From Multifurca ochricompacta (taxonomy: Eukaryota; Basidiomycota; Agaricomycetes; Russulales; Russulaceae): a DNA stretch of 64,000 nt. Numbering within the stretch: the stretch's first letter is position 1; every line of letters begins with the position of its first letter. Made by a program: the position numbers and the translations under genes. A model generated the notes under the pieces. That model was not told the origin of the DNA. It did no database searches and saw only the letters and a program-made list of their open reading frames with translations. Positions 10,848 to 21,190 of this stretch are shown piece by piece. The stretch lies in the NCBI GenBank assembly GCA_022496185.1, contig WTXG01000001.1, positions 434,001-498,000 of the forward strand, read 5' to 3'.

Positions 10848-11071
10848 GTTAAAACCCAAGTTTTTACTATTGTCGATTCACAGGGAAGGAAGAGAAACCC
10901 AAGTAGAGTTAGAGTAAGAAGGGAAGGACAAGGTAATGGGTAATTATTGTGAATGTGAAAGAAGGTATCGGATTGTAGTTGAGCGAGCCATGGGGGAGTG
11001 GCGTGGTTTGATTATGTAATGTGTACAATCAATATTTTTTAATTATTTAATTATTTAATATTATCTATCAA

Positions 11072-12968
11072 CTATCGGCTCCATAGTCTCTTCTTCGTTA
11101 TCCCACCTTTTCGGTACACTTCCTTCTCCACTTTTCGCTTCCCCAATCTTTCAATTCGTCTTTCTTTATCACCGCCACCGCTTCTTTTCCTCTTCATCAT
11201 CGTCTCATCCACCTTTTCTTCCTCCTCCTCCTCATCATTATCATTATCATTATCATCATCAGCTCGTTTTCGTTTAACTCCGCTTCGTCCTCTACCGCCC
11301 TTCCCTCCACCAATGCTTATATTGATTCTTGGCGGCACCGCAAAGCCAAAAGCTTTCCCAACCTTAGCCAGATCAAGTTGATTGACGTCGAATATTTTCT
11401 TGAGAGAGTAAGACGCATATGCTTGCAGATAAGCGCGATAGCCATCTTTAGCAGATTGATGCAAAAAGTAGTTCTTTTGCAACAATTTTTCCAACTATGC
11501 AACCTTAGCCACTGCTCTTTTTAAAGACTTGAAACTTTTGAATACTCTTACCTGTGATTGGACGTTCGCTATTCGGTCCGCAGGGAAGGTGAATTCGTTT
11601 AGTGGTACCTTGGCCTCTTTCAGAAATCTTAAAAACCCGAGCTCGCTCTCCAACAGGAAGAGTAAGCTCTTCCCTACTTTTCCCGCACGGGCAGTTCTTC
11701 CTACGCGATGTATATAGTCTCTTGGGTCGTCTGGTGGGTCGAATTGTACGATCCAGTCGACGTGGGGGATGTCCAGGCCACGTGCAGCGACATCGGTGCA
11801 GAGAAGGATGCCAGAATCCACGTTGCAGAACTCAAAGAACGTGTTTGTTCGCTTCTGCTGCTTTTGTTTCCCCTAAACAAAATGTGTGAAATCATAACGG
11901 CCAATTTTAGGCGTGCGCACGCACGTGAAGATCGAGGACGGGGATATCGATATAATTTAGTAGCTCGCCGTGGTACTTGACCGAGTTGCAGCTTGAGAAA
12001 AATACCACAATTTTCTTTTTCATATTCTTTTTGAGGAAGGTGAACAGGAGAAGAAAACGCCGATCGGATGGGCAAACGACGTATCCCTGGGATAACGTTG
12101 TCACCGTACTCGTCTGTTCGGCCCCGTCAACGTCTATATGAATAGGACCAGGTCGTAATGATATTCGGACCAGATCTTGCACCTTGGTCGTTTGCGTCGC
12201 GGAGAAGAGCATAGATTGTCGGTTTTCTATGTTCCTTCTACCAGTGTGACCCTCGAAAGCCTGCCAAGAGACGCACCGTTTGGTAAGATAGCAATAATAC
12301 GCTTCATTTCCTCCTCGAATCCGATCTCCAATATGCGGTCTGCCTCATCTATGATGAGCGCTTTCAAATTCCGAAAAACAAACCCTTTGGTATTCTGACG
12401 ACCACAGTCAGTGCGACTGAATTGACCGAACCTAACCTATGCACCTCTAAGTGGTCCAATAATCGCCCTGGCGTTGCGACTAGCAAGTTAACGCCTTTCA
12501 CCAGCTTATCGACCTCGGCTCTCCTATTTGCACCTCCCATTACGATCCCAAAGGTTTGTGAATGATGCCCCATGAGATCCCTTGCAACTCCAAAAATCTG
12601 GAGAGCAAGCTCCCGTGTTGGTGAAATTATGATGATCCCAGTTCCTGCAGCGTATTTCATGTCCAAGAGAAGAACAAAAGACGAATTTACCCACCATTTC
12701 GAGGCTTGAACTTCATCCTATGTAACAGCTCCACAGCTGGAATCAAGAACGCCAACGTCTTTCCTGACCCCGTACGCGCGGCACCAAGCACGTCCTTCCC
12801 GGCAAGGAGCGGAGGAATCGACTTTTCCTGAACGGGTGTCATAGTCTTGAATCCCATCTCTTCGAGACCTTTCAGTGTGGGTTCTGAGAGTTCCAGTGTA
12901 GAGAAAGGCCTTCTGCCCGCGACGCCATCCTGCGGTACAGCAGTAGGCGCGGTTTCTACCTCCGACAT
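11072..12968 (-). CDS. HAS1: DEAD-box RNA helicase Has1 (ribosome biogenesis)
   Basis: Nucleolar ATP-dependent RNA helicase of 40S and 60S assembly. The canonical motifs appear in order: Q motif ([20 protein letters not shown]), motif [39 protein letters not shown], the DEAD box read as [10 protein letters not shown] in a short exon near 12350, SAT in [14 protein letters not shown], then helicase lobe 2 with [30 protein letters not shown] and HRVGRTAR. The Has1-specific C-terminal region follows ([29 protein letters not shown]), then an acidic stretch and a basic tail with KRKR and KKR. The start [11 protein letters not shown] is the only in-frame ATG before the Q motif. Has1 rather than another DEAD protein is clear from motif spacing and the C-terminal block. 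PTH2 is transcribed divergently from a shared 233 bp. Confidence 0.93.
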
Positions 12969-13122
12969 TTGTTTGGCCTAGAACAAAGATTTATATATAC
13001 GAGGTCCCGAAAAGTTCTTGTCTTTCTGGGAGCGAGACCACTCAATATTTTTAGACGAGGCGAATTGCACAAAGCATAAAGGGCAGCGGCGGGCAGGGAG
13101 AAAGGTTGCGTGTGTACGTAAG

Positions 13123-13128
13123 CACGTG
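13123..13128. promoter_or_regulatory. CACGTG box between HAS1 and PTH2
   Basis: Lies in the 233-bp divergent promoter, 155 bp from the HAS1 start and about 75 bp from the proposed PTH2 start. Regulatory role inferred. Confidence 0.3.
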
Positions 13129-13201
13129 GCCACTTGGCCTACACCTACACCCCACGACCGTTTGGCAGCGTGTCTGCTCTCTGTTCAAAGCTCAAAGAAT
13201 T

Positions 13202-14190
13202 ATGATGGCAAAACCGTCATTTTGTTGGTTTCAAACGCTCTACAACCTCTATGTCTCTCACTAATTGAACACAGGTATTCTTGCGGTGGCAATCTCCTTG
13301 GCGTCCGCTACGGTCGGGTTTATGTACGGGTACGGGTACGGGACAGCCAGACAAAGACACGGCCGGCCAGAGCAGCGTACCAAGGCAGAGGAACGAGATG
13401 AACATGACCTTAGCGATGACGACGAGGACTCTGTTGCAGATGGTGAATTATCCGCTGTTACAGCCGGGTTCATGCAACCCTGTAAACTTGTGCGCACTTT
13501 TTCTTTCTGATGTGAGGTGTTCCGTTCCCGAGACTCACTGTACTTGTGGCAACCAAGGTACTTGTGGTGAGGACGGATCTTAAGATGACACCGGGCAAGA
13601 TCGCTGCTCAGTGTGGGTATGTTCCCGCCTCCCATTCGTAAATGATATCGGGATCTTAAACGATTTCCCTGCCCGGGAATCGGATAGTCATGCAACGCTA
13701 GCCTGTTACAAGGCATTGGTGAAGAAAAATCCACAAGTGAGCGATAGTGCTCTTTGTTGTTGGCACACCATCGCTAAGTTCGTAACTAAGCTAATCCGCC
13801 ATTGGGAAGTAACAGGGTAACCCTACTCCCTGACTTGCCCCTTGCATCATCTCATCTCGACATCCCGATACTACACAGCCAAGCCAAAATCGCTCTCAAG
13901 GCGTCCTCGGAGGAAGAGATCCTTGAGCTGGAAGCTGTTGCGAAGAGTTTGAATCTCTGCGCGCGTTCAATCCAGGATGCGTAAGCCTTGACTCCGCGTG
14001 TCGTGTACAGGTCTCACGTAGTGTCTCCAGGGGAAGGACACAAGTTGAGGCTGGTTCGAGGACGGTTCTCGGTATAGGGCCCGGTACGTTTCCAGCTGTG
14101 AGTAATGGGACACCGTGATCTCATCTCACTACTTCGAAAGCACCAGTGGACTTGATCAATCAAGTGACAGGTCGTCTTCGGTTACTCTAG
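13202..14190 (+). CDS. PTH2: Peptidyl-tRNA hydrolase Pth2
   Basis: Releases tRNA from stalled peptidyl-tRNA; the family is often anchored to mitochondria. After an N-terminal hydrophobic segment (ILAVAISLASATVGFMYGYG) and an acidic linker (DLSDDDEDSVADGE), short exons give CKLVLVVRTDLKMTPGKIAA, QCGHATLACYKALVKKNPQ, LIRHWEVTG, QAKIALKASSEEEILELEAV, KSLNLCARSIQDAGRTQVEA, GSRTVLGIGPAP and VDLINQVTGRLRLL-stop. These cover the complete Pth2 fold including the conserved Lys-rich start, the QCGHA turn and the DAGRTQ motif. The first exon is uncertain: MMAKPSF with a GTTGGT donor joins the hydrophobic segment in frame, and the start is placed there. All other exon joins keep frame. Confidence 0.88.
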
Positions 14191-14346
14191 ACTTCACGTG
14201 TAAAGGACATCTTGATCTCACAACTCACAACTCACAGACAAATTACATTATTGGAAAACTTCTTAAGACGCCCTCACCCTATTCGTGCAAAAGTTGTTAA
14301 AGAACATTGTTACTTTCCGCTTTCTTGAGAGACAGAGCAAACTCCG

Positions 14347-17300
14347 TCAGTGTCCCCCCCTCTTCATAGTCCTGGAGAGATTGAATGCCGTGGAGATGAG
14401 CGTGACGTGTCTGGATGAAAGCGCTCAACCCATTATTGCGAAAGCCACAAACTCAACACGTACGTGAATCCTTGCACGGCATTGCCAAGACTACGAGGTA
14501 GAGTTAAAGAGCTGATACTAATTGTGCAAAGGATGTACCTACCCATCACCTGCAGGAGAAATTTCCTCCGTGCATAGCCCAACATGATTCAGGTATTGAA
14601 GGAAATCCTGTTTAGAAATAAGCTTGAAAATCGTCATAACAACCTCGGTTACGTACTTCAAACATTCTGATTGCCTGCTGTAACGCGGCCTTGTCAAATT
14701 GGCCAGCACGGGTAAGGGCTTCGATACACCTGCACGTGTGGCGTGATTATAGTGTACACCTGATAGAATCGGCACTTGCTGACCATAAGGTGCAAAGACA
14801 GAAGGTACCCTCCTCTCCACCAACGCCATCGTCAGACTCGGCAGTGTTGTAGCGGTAAACAAGGTTCTACACGGCAAGCGCTAAGGTTTGGTGCTTTAAT
14901 GCTGGCCAGGGCACTCAACCTACGTTGGCTGTAAGACCACCGCGCTCTGGACTTTTCAAGATTGCATCCAGCGTGCTCCGGAAGCGCGGATCAGACTTTG
15001 GAGACGGCGGGTAAAATCGCATAAGCAGGTTCTGGAAGCTTGCTTACCGCAGTGGAAAAGAACACGAGGGGCATAATAAGCACAGCAGAATCCAAGATAT
15101 CTATTTCGTCATAGCTTTGTGCGAAGAACTTCTTCGTAGGGTTCCATGCCTTCTGCATGATCTGCTCGTACAGCTCGTCGCGTGCTTCTAGCCACTGATT
15201 ACGCCGAGGGCAAGGGAGCGAGCGCTTCTCGGCGAGCCGGAGGCCTAATAAATTCCCATTAAGCAAAGTTGGGCAAGCCGGCAGCTTCACACGAACCTCG
15301 GTCAATTGCCACCCTTACAAGTTACTGGTCAAAAAAGCGCACATAAGTAGGACCCAGTACGTACCACATCATAATCTAGCCGTTTACTGGCATGACATCA
15401 ACCACTTCCGACGTAGCTTTGAATTGCGTACCTTTGAATACTGTACAGTGGGAGCATTCAGCCCAGGCAGTCCAGAGAAAAAGTAGGACTCACCGTGAAG
15501 TGTCGTTTTTTGTTGCGCACCTCCCTGCCAAGAATGTCGCAGGTAAGGACATCATCAACAACCTCTCTTTCTCGGACTGACCAAATCGATCTAGACAACC
15601 GGTTAGAATCGGCAGTCCTATACCACAAATTGGCAGAAAATGAAAAGGGCATAGCACGCACAAATCCGGTTCATTGTAGTGAGCAACTACGACTGACGAG
15701 AGCAACGTTGGTAATTAGCCAGTGTGAACATTTCGTGAAGACATACAGTCCACCCTGTTCGATGATGTCATAAATATTTAGCAGATCGCTTAGTGACTTG
15801 TGGAAACACGCACAGATCCCGAACCGCGATCCTATCACACGAATACGCGCGTGAGCAACAACCACGCAACAGTCAAGGAATTACCGTTACCATATATCAT
15901 ATGACTGACAAATGTTGTCCTGTTAATTGATTCCCACATGCAACAAGCATCAACTTGCCAAGGGTTTTCCAAACTTCAAGAGTTGAGAGACAAGCGATGG
16001 AGAAAAGAGTTTTGGCATACCTTCTGCCCGAGGTAAATACAATCCATCCTGGTATAATGTAACTCAATTGTCACAATCCGTGGGCAAATAATCCTCCTCA
16101 CAATTCGCCATATATATCCTGAAAGTGTCGCGATGTCAACTATTACCAATAAGAAATATGGGCAACATTCTCACAAGTTGGATGTGATCTATGGCACCAT
16201 TACCAATTCTAACTGGCTTCGAGCCTTTGTGCCCGTCCAAGTGTGTGAGCTCTTTCTCTGGGAAAATCTTCTCACCTTTGAACAAGTCAGCAGAAGGACT
16301 TAATAGAGGGAGGGACGCCAGCCAACCATGAATGGTATACATTATCTGTAGAGAACCGTCGGGATTTCTGTCTTTCAGCCTGTCATAGATGAATTCCATG
16401 TACGCTGTGGGGAACAATTTGTAAATCCAGGTTGAGAAAAAAATGAATATAAATGTACCATCCGCCTCATGGGTGAACCCAAGTCGAATCAGGGCGTAAA
16501 GCGTGAAGGAGGCATCGCGAATCCAGGATGCTCGGTAATCCCTTTACCAAGTACTAGTTATAGAGAAGAGACTGCCAGCCGACTAGATGGCCGGAACCCA
16601 CCAGTTTCTCGTTCCACCAATGAATTCGGGTAGGCTGAATGTGGGACTAGCAACCGCAGCACCTGCCAACGAGCTAAATGGCTGTCACCGATATCAGGTA
16701 ACATAACCGAACCTGTGGGCTCGTAAATTAGAAGCTTCAACGCGAGCGCGCTGCGATGAACGGCTTCTTTCCAGGAGCCATCATATGTGGACTTCCGAAT
16801 CCAGGAGTTCCAATAGTCATTGGTGCCTTGCAACAGATCATGAAGAAGGCTCTGTGAAAACATAAGCGGTGACTAGTGTGAATGGCAAAGAAGAATACCC
16901 TGGTAAGTAAAGGATCTTCTTTATTGCGGAGGTTGGCTGCCGCGTAGCAGGTCATATATTTAGACACATAGTTGAGCCATAAGGGCGATAAAACTCACGA
17001 TCTAACGAGACACCTAGCTGCTGAGCTTTGTTGTCAGTCGGGTCGGAGATATCCTGGTCCTTTGAGGCCTTGGGTGGGGTGCGCAGCACGAAGGTGACGA
17101 CCTGACCCTCTACTAGGTCCAGGTCGGCACTGATGCTGATACCTTTATGACCCTGAATCCTCAGGTCGAGAGTCTTTAATTCGACAGAAGGCGCTAGGAT
17201 GTCATCGACGACCGATTCCGCAACGAAACGAAGATCAAGAGTAAGACCGTCTGATTCAAACAGCGCCTTCTTCTGCCTGTTCGGAGCGTCCTCGCCATTC

Positions 17301-18255
17301 GCGGGGATTGATTCATCAGGAACAAGCGACGTGTGGTGCTTAGCGAGCGCATAATTGAAGGCAGGCGCGCATTCCATGCGCATTGACTGTTTGCCGCGTA
17401 CCACCTACAGAAACAAAGGTTATGAAAAAGCACCGACATGGTGCGGCCTTAATGATCACGAACCTCCACGCGACGAATTAGCCAATGCAACAGAGGCTTC
17501 TGAGCGGTCGCTGTAGGGTTTCGAGGAAGGAAATCTAGCGAAAAGGGGGTTCATCGAGTATACTCCTGCCTCGCGCACATCTAGAGTACTTACCGGTGAC
17601 GCTGACCACACCCTCCTCATTGAGGAATCTACAGTGAGCCGAAATTTTGAGTGACTGCATGAGTTTCAGTAGGGTCAGTAGAATTGAATCACTTTGTTTG
17701 CAAAACCTGGAGACGCAAAGTGGCTCATCAACATATGTGATTGTATGAAAGGAGGGGGGGGGCAGTACATTCGAACTGGGAAGATAATTTTGCTTCGTGG
17801 TAAACGAAATCTTTGGTGAGATCGAAAAGTGACCACCCTAGACAAAGGTCAAATATCAATTGGTTAAATGAGGGTGTTCATTTTATCACCTTATCCTTAT
17901 CAAGAATCCGCGCAAAGACCGAAGGAGAATCAAAATCAGGCACACAATAACTCTCAACTTATGGACCATGATCAAGAGAAAGGGGGATCAATGAACATCA
18001 ATGCTATTTTGAAGAGATTCTCACTGGATCCGTCAGTGCTGACCTAGACACGAAGGACGAAGTTTGAGTAGGACTAAACCAGAACCAGTGCAGAGATACT
18101 CACTAGGGCAGCGGTTCTGAGATTGCCGATCCTAGAATGCGTGTAAACTTAAAATGATGCCCCCAAGAATGAAAGTCAATTGGGAGCACAGCTCACAGGG
18201 CATGGTCAGAAATTGGAACATAGTCCCGCCGCTGATTAGGGTTGCATAGATTCAT
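14347..18255 (-). CDS. GH15-family glycosidase with about 34 exons
   Basis: Intracellular glycoside hydrolase family 15 protein of the glucoamylase/trehalase-like branch. By hand it resolves into about 34 exons: MNLCNPNQRRDYVPISDHAL, IGNLRTAAL, then DFDSPSVFARILDKDK, GGHFSISPK, FLNEEGVVSVTDFLPRN, VVRGKQSMRMECAPAFNYAL, WKEAVHRSALALKLLIYEPT, ASPTFSLPEFIGGTRNWDYR, WIRDASFTLYALIRLGFTHE, the (alpha/alpha)6-barrel motif ELTHLDGHKGSKPVRIGNGA, then EVRNKKRHFT, LRLAEKRSLPCP, SAVLIMPLVFFSTA, DDGVGGEEGTFCLCTLW and LNHVGLCTEEISPAGDG, ending MKRGGH-stop. No signal peptide is seen, so it is probably cytosolic. Exons between 15365 and 15973 are 8-31 nt long. One intron (15905-15958) is GC-AG, and one (16276-16326) is 51 nt, in frame and without stops. 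Frame is kept throughout, so the gene looks intact. The exact substrate cannot be told from sequence. Confidence 0.85.
15365..15973 (-). other. Run of nine exons of 8-31 nt inside the GH15 gene
   Basis: Exons deduced from conserved protein sequence, splice sites and branch points: 15959-15973 (15 nt, FGKPL), 15891-15904 (14), 15814-15831 (18), 15747-15754 (8, GGTGGACT), 15662-15692 (31), 15582-15590 (9, ATCGATTTG), 15494-15524 (31), 15432-15440 (9, TATTCAAAG) and 15365-15375 (11). Joined, they read FGKPLSYDIW IAVRDL VDFVVAHYNEPDL SIW EVRNKKRHFT YSK IMMW. The introns between them are 51-71 nt, several with CTAAC/CTAAT branch sequences close to the acceptor. Confidence 0.75.
15905..15958 (-). 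other. GC-AG intron in the GH15 gene
   Basis: Donor GCAAGT, acceptor GTCAG, 54 nt. Only this choice joins FGKPL to SYDIW in frame. A GT donor one base later runs into a stop. Confidence 0.7.
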
Positions 18256-18449
18256 GGTTCGGAAGATTGATGTAGTTAGTGGGTACGTTCGGTTAATGAA
18301 TGGGGTCCCAAGGGCGCAAGGTCTTATATGATGATCGAGTAAGGAGACCCCGGGCCGAGAATTTACCAAAGTGTTGTCGAGATGGTGATGTGATGATCAG
18401 GATCAAGATGTGGGTCTCAAGATTAAACTCACTCCCTACCTCCCATGCC

Positions 18450-19829
18450 ATGCCTGCTGAGTGGAAATACGAGGTGAATAACTCTCACCTCATGCATCAT
18501 TCACCACGCTTCTACCTTTACTTTACAGATTGTTTCGGGTTTTTTCGTCCAAGACGCACCTACGGGCCCATCTTCAAGTATCGGGCCAGTAAGCCCAGGC
18601 ATGGTTGATATGTACAACAGGTTACTTAACCTCTCCGAGTAGACGCCAGAATTTTTCGGCCTAGTATCGGAATCTTGGTCTCAATTTGTAGCCGAGATAG
18701 ATAAACTAGGCTTCAATTCCTCAGAGTCCACTTCGTACAAAGTTCTTTTCCTTGGAAGGCACGGGGAAGGAAACCGTAGGCAAGCTTCGTTTGAATCACC
18801 TTTTAAGAGGGCTCATAAGCTGTAATCTGTCTCAGACAACGTTGCCGAAATTAAGTATGGCCAGAAAGTGAGCGACTTTCTTAGCGCATGTTACGTCTCC
18901 CGAGCGTTGACAGGCATGGGATGAGTATGTGTTATCCGCCATAGCACCTCCATTCTGGACATTGCCATCTAAGATAAGATTCGGCTTGAAGGAAATGGGC
19001 TTTATTGGAAGGAGATGGTGAACTTACATGGGGACGTGCGTTATTCCGGACTCTTCTTTATTCATTGCCTGACATCCTTCTCGCGCCTCTCAAACACAGC
19101 GGATCCTCATCTAACGGTTATTGGCGAAGAACAAGCCCGCAACGCCCATGACGCTTGGAAACGAGAGGTGGTTCGTGGCGCTCCAGTTCCGCAGAGATTC
19201 TATTGCAGCCCTCTAACAAGGGCCATCCGTACCTTCGAGCTTACGTTTAAAGATGTGCTTCCAGTCCACCTGCAGCCCATCATAGTTGAGGTATGAGCGA
19301 CTTGACGTTGTCCGTTTTTTCTTGCTTCTTGGGTGACATACTTCTTCGGTCAGAACTGTCGAGAGGAGTACGGCGAACACACATGCGATAGTCGTAGGAC
19401 GCGATCAGAAATCCAGTGCGACTTCCCCGACTTTACTTTTGAAGAAGGGTTTGAAGAGCAAGATGTGTTGTGGTCTCCGGAACGCGAAACCAAGGCGAGC
19501 GTAGAGCGGCGTGCCAGACTGGTTTTGGACAGAATATTCGAGACTGACCGTGATGATACCTGTACGTTAACCTTCTTTTCGTTTCGCTTATTTCAGTACT
19601 GGTGACTATGACGTTGGCTATTCATTCTATTTTTTAGATATATCTATCACTACGCATAGTGGCTGGATTAACGCGGTTCTACGTGTGATTGGGCGGGGAA
19701 ATTATGCTTTACCGACTGGTGGTACGTATTAATCTATCTATCTATTCTAAGGCTCCTAGTGCACCAACCACCACCAAACGAACAGGTCTTATAGTCGTTG
19801 TCGTAAAAGGGTCTTTCCTAAATGGGTAG
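18450..19829 (+). CDS. Histidine phosphatase (phosphoglycerate mutase family)
   Basis: Member of the histidine phosphatase superfamily, fungal Pmu1-like group; substrate unknown. Exon 1 is MPAEWKYE, followed by IVSGFFVQDAPTGPSSSIGP, then TPEFFGLVSESWSQFVAEID and the catalytic signature LFLGRHGEG (the RHG phosphohistidine motif). Further exons give NVAEIKYGQK, AWDEYVKWALLEGDGELTWG and DPHLTVIGEEQARNAHDAWK. The second catalytic half follows with FYCSPLTRAIRTFELTFKD, NCREEYGEHTCDSRRTRSEI and the late His in ISITTHSGWINAVLRVIGRG. It ends VVVVKGSFLNG-stop. All joins keep frame. The start was chosen as the ATG in frame with the WKYE exon. It is divergent from the GH15 gene across 194 bp. Confidence 0.85.
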
Positions 19830-19877
19830 AAAAGGGTGGAATGGAGTGATCGAAATAACGTAAGCGTGATGCGCATT

Positions 19878-19930
19878 TGTGTGTGTGTGCGTGTGTGTGT
19901 ATGTGTATGCGTGTGCGTGTATAGGTGTGT
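19878..19930 (+). repeat. TG/CG dinucleotide repeat
   Basis: Imperfect GTGTGT/GCGTGT tract just upstream of the Mpv17-family start codon at 19978. It can form left-handed DNA; effect on expression unknown. Confidence 0.7.
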
Positions 19931-19977
19931 AGTCTATGCTAGCTACACCCCTTGCTTCAATTCAATTCAATTTAGTC

Positions 19978-20874
19978 ATGTCCAGTATCACTCTCGTTCG
20001 AGTTTATCAACGATCGTTCAACGCATACCCATATTCCACCCTTGCTGTCGCTGGAGGTTCTTTGACCGCCCTTGGCGATGTCGTTGCTCAGTTATCACAA
20101 CAGATTGTGCCGCATATAATCCCCTTTATGCGTAGCTATGCTAACTTGTCTCTAGATCACCTCAGGAAATGACCACAGCAGGGGATATTGCTATGACGTT
20201 GCTCGTACTCTTCGTTTCTTCTGCTTTGGCGCTGGCATGAGTAGGTTACCTGCCAATAAGTGAGCTAGAACTTCTGATTGGCTTTAGGCCCTATCATTGG
20301 CCGCTGGAACAAATATCTCGAGGTCAAGTTTCCTCTTCTCTCGTACAGGGGAAGGGCGACGAACTACACCGCGCTTTCCAAGAGAGTTGTTGTTGACCAG
20401 CTCGTCATGGCGCCTATCGGCGTACGTTCAAATTATACTAGTACTCTCTTTTTGTTTTTGATGGCGCTGACTATCTGGGAATGGTAGCTTTCTATATTTC
20501 TCAGCTCCATGGGCGTCATGGAAGGTCGCGACCCAAACCACATTCGTTCCAAATTCAAAGATATTTACCAGTCCGCACTACTCGCCAACTGGAAGATATG
20601 GCCCGCTGCACAGGTTCGTTAACTTTTGCTTCACCATTAAGCTTCCTTTGACTTTCATCAGTTCATTAATTTCCGCTTCATGTCTCTGCCATATCGCGTT
20701 CCGTTTCAACAAACGTGTGGCGTCTTCTGGACACTCTACCTTTCCCTCCTTAACTCAACGTATGCTTTGTTTCTCTGAAATTCATCGTTGTTGACCTAAT
20801 GAGGGCAATATAGGGAGAGTGAAAAACAAGATGCCGAGGATGCTCTACTGCGTACTCTGGAGCAACAACCTTAG
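19978..20874 (+). CDS. Mpv17/PMP22-family organelle membrane protein
   Basis: Four-helix membrane protein of the Mpv17/PMP22/Sym1 family in the mitochondrial inner membrane or peroxisome. Exons read MSSITLVRVYQRSFNAYPYS, TLAVAGGSLTALGDVVAQLS, DVARTLRFFCFGAGM, GPIIGRWNKYLEVKFPL, ALSKRVVVDQLVMAPIG, LSIFLSSMGVMEGRDPNHIR, ALLANWKIWPAAQ and FINFRFMSLPYRVPFQQTCG, then FWTLYLSLLNS and an acidic tail ending LEQQP-stop. The family hallmarks GD-AQ (helix 1), DQ-P (before helix 3), W-WP-Q and N-F--P--R are all present. Length, about 195-200 residues, is normal. The family divides into Sym1-like and Pmp22-like members, and I cannot decide between them. Confidence 0.88.
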
Positions 20875-21190
20875 ATGTCGCGACGAGCTATGTTATAATC
20901 AACAGCAAACACCGATAGCAACCCCTCCCCTCCTGGCTTTCCACCCACTCTGCACTGTAGCGCTAGCGGCCCACACCGTAATCTTTACTCTAACTAGGCA
21001 TTCTATTTATTTCGACACTACATATCATTCTCATGTGATAAGATGTTTTTTCCCATGTAGAGAAACACTTCCGAAATCATTTTAGATATTGTGTTTTAGT
21101 TTACTTTTTGTAGATGATACTACGATGCCCCATACTTTGGCCTGAAGTATGCAGGAGGGAGACTTGCGAGCACGTCCGTGAGTGGGCGTT
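20875..21190. other. Convergent 3' region
   Basis: 316 bp between the stop codons of the Mpv17-family gene and UTP4. A/T-rich in places, with no gene seen. Carries the 3' ends of both transcripts. Confidence 0.5.

Noticed and set aside
13805..13822. Sequence resembling the I-SceI homing site (AACAGGGTAA)
   Set aside because: Only ten bases match. It spans the end of a Pth2 exon and its donor (VTG then GTAACC), so the resemblance is chance.
14041..14060. GGTTCGAGG resembling a tRNA B box
   Set aside because: It lies inside a Pth2 exon, and no A box or clover-leaf can be drawn around it.
15582..15620. A longer alternative to the 9-nt SIW exon using the GTATAG acceptor
   Set aside because: It stays in frame but inserts TADSNRLSR into a conserved stretch. 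The 9-nt choice has a CTAAC branch 12 nt from the acceptor and restores the family sequence.
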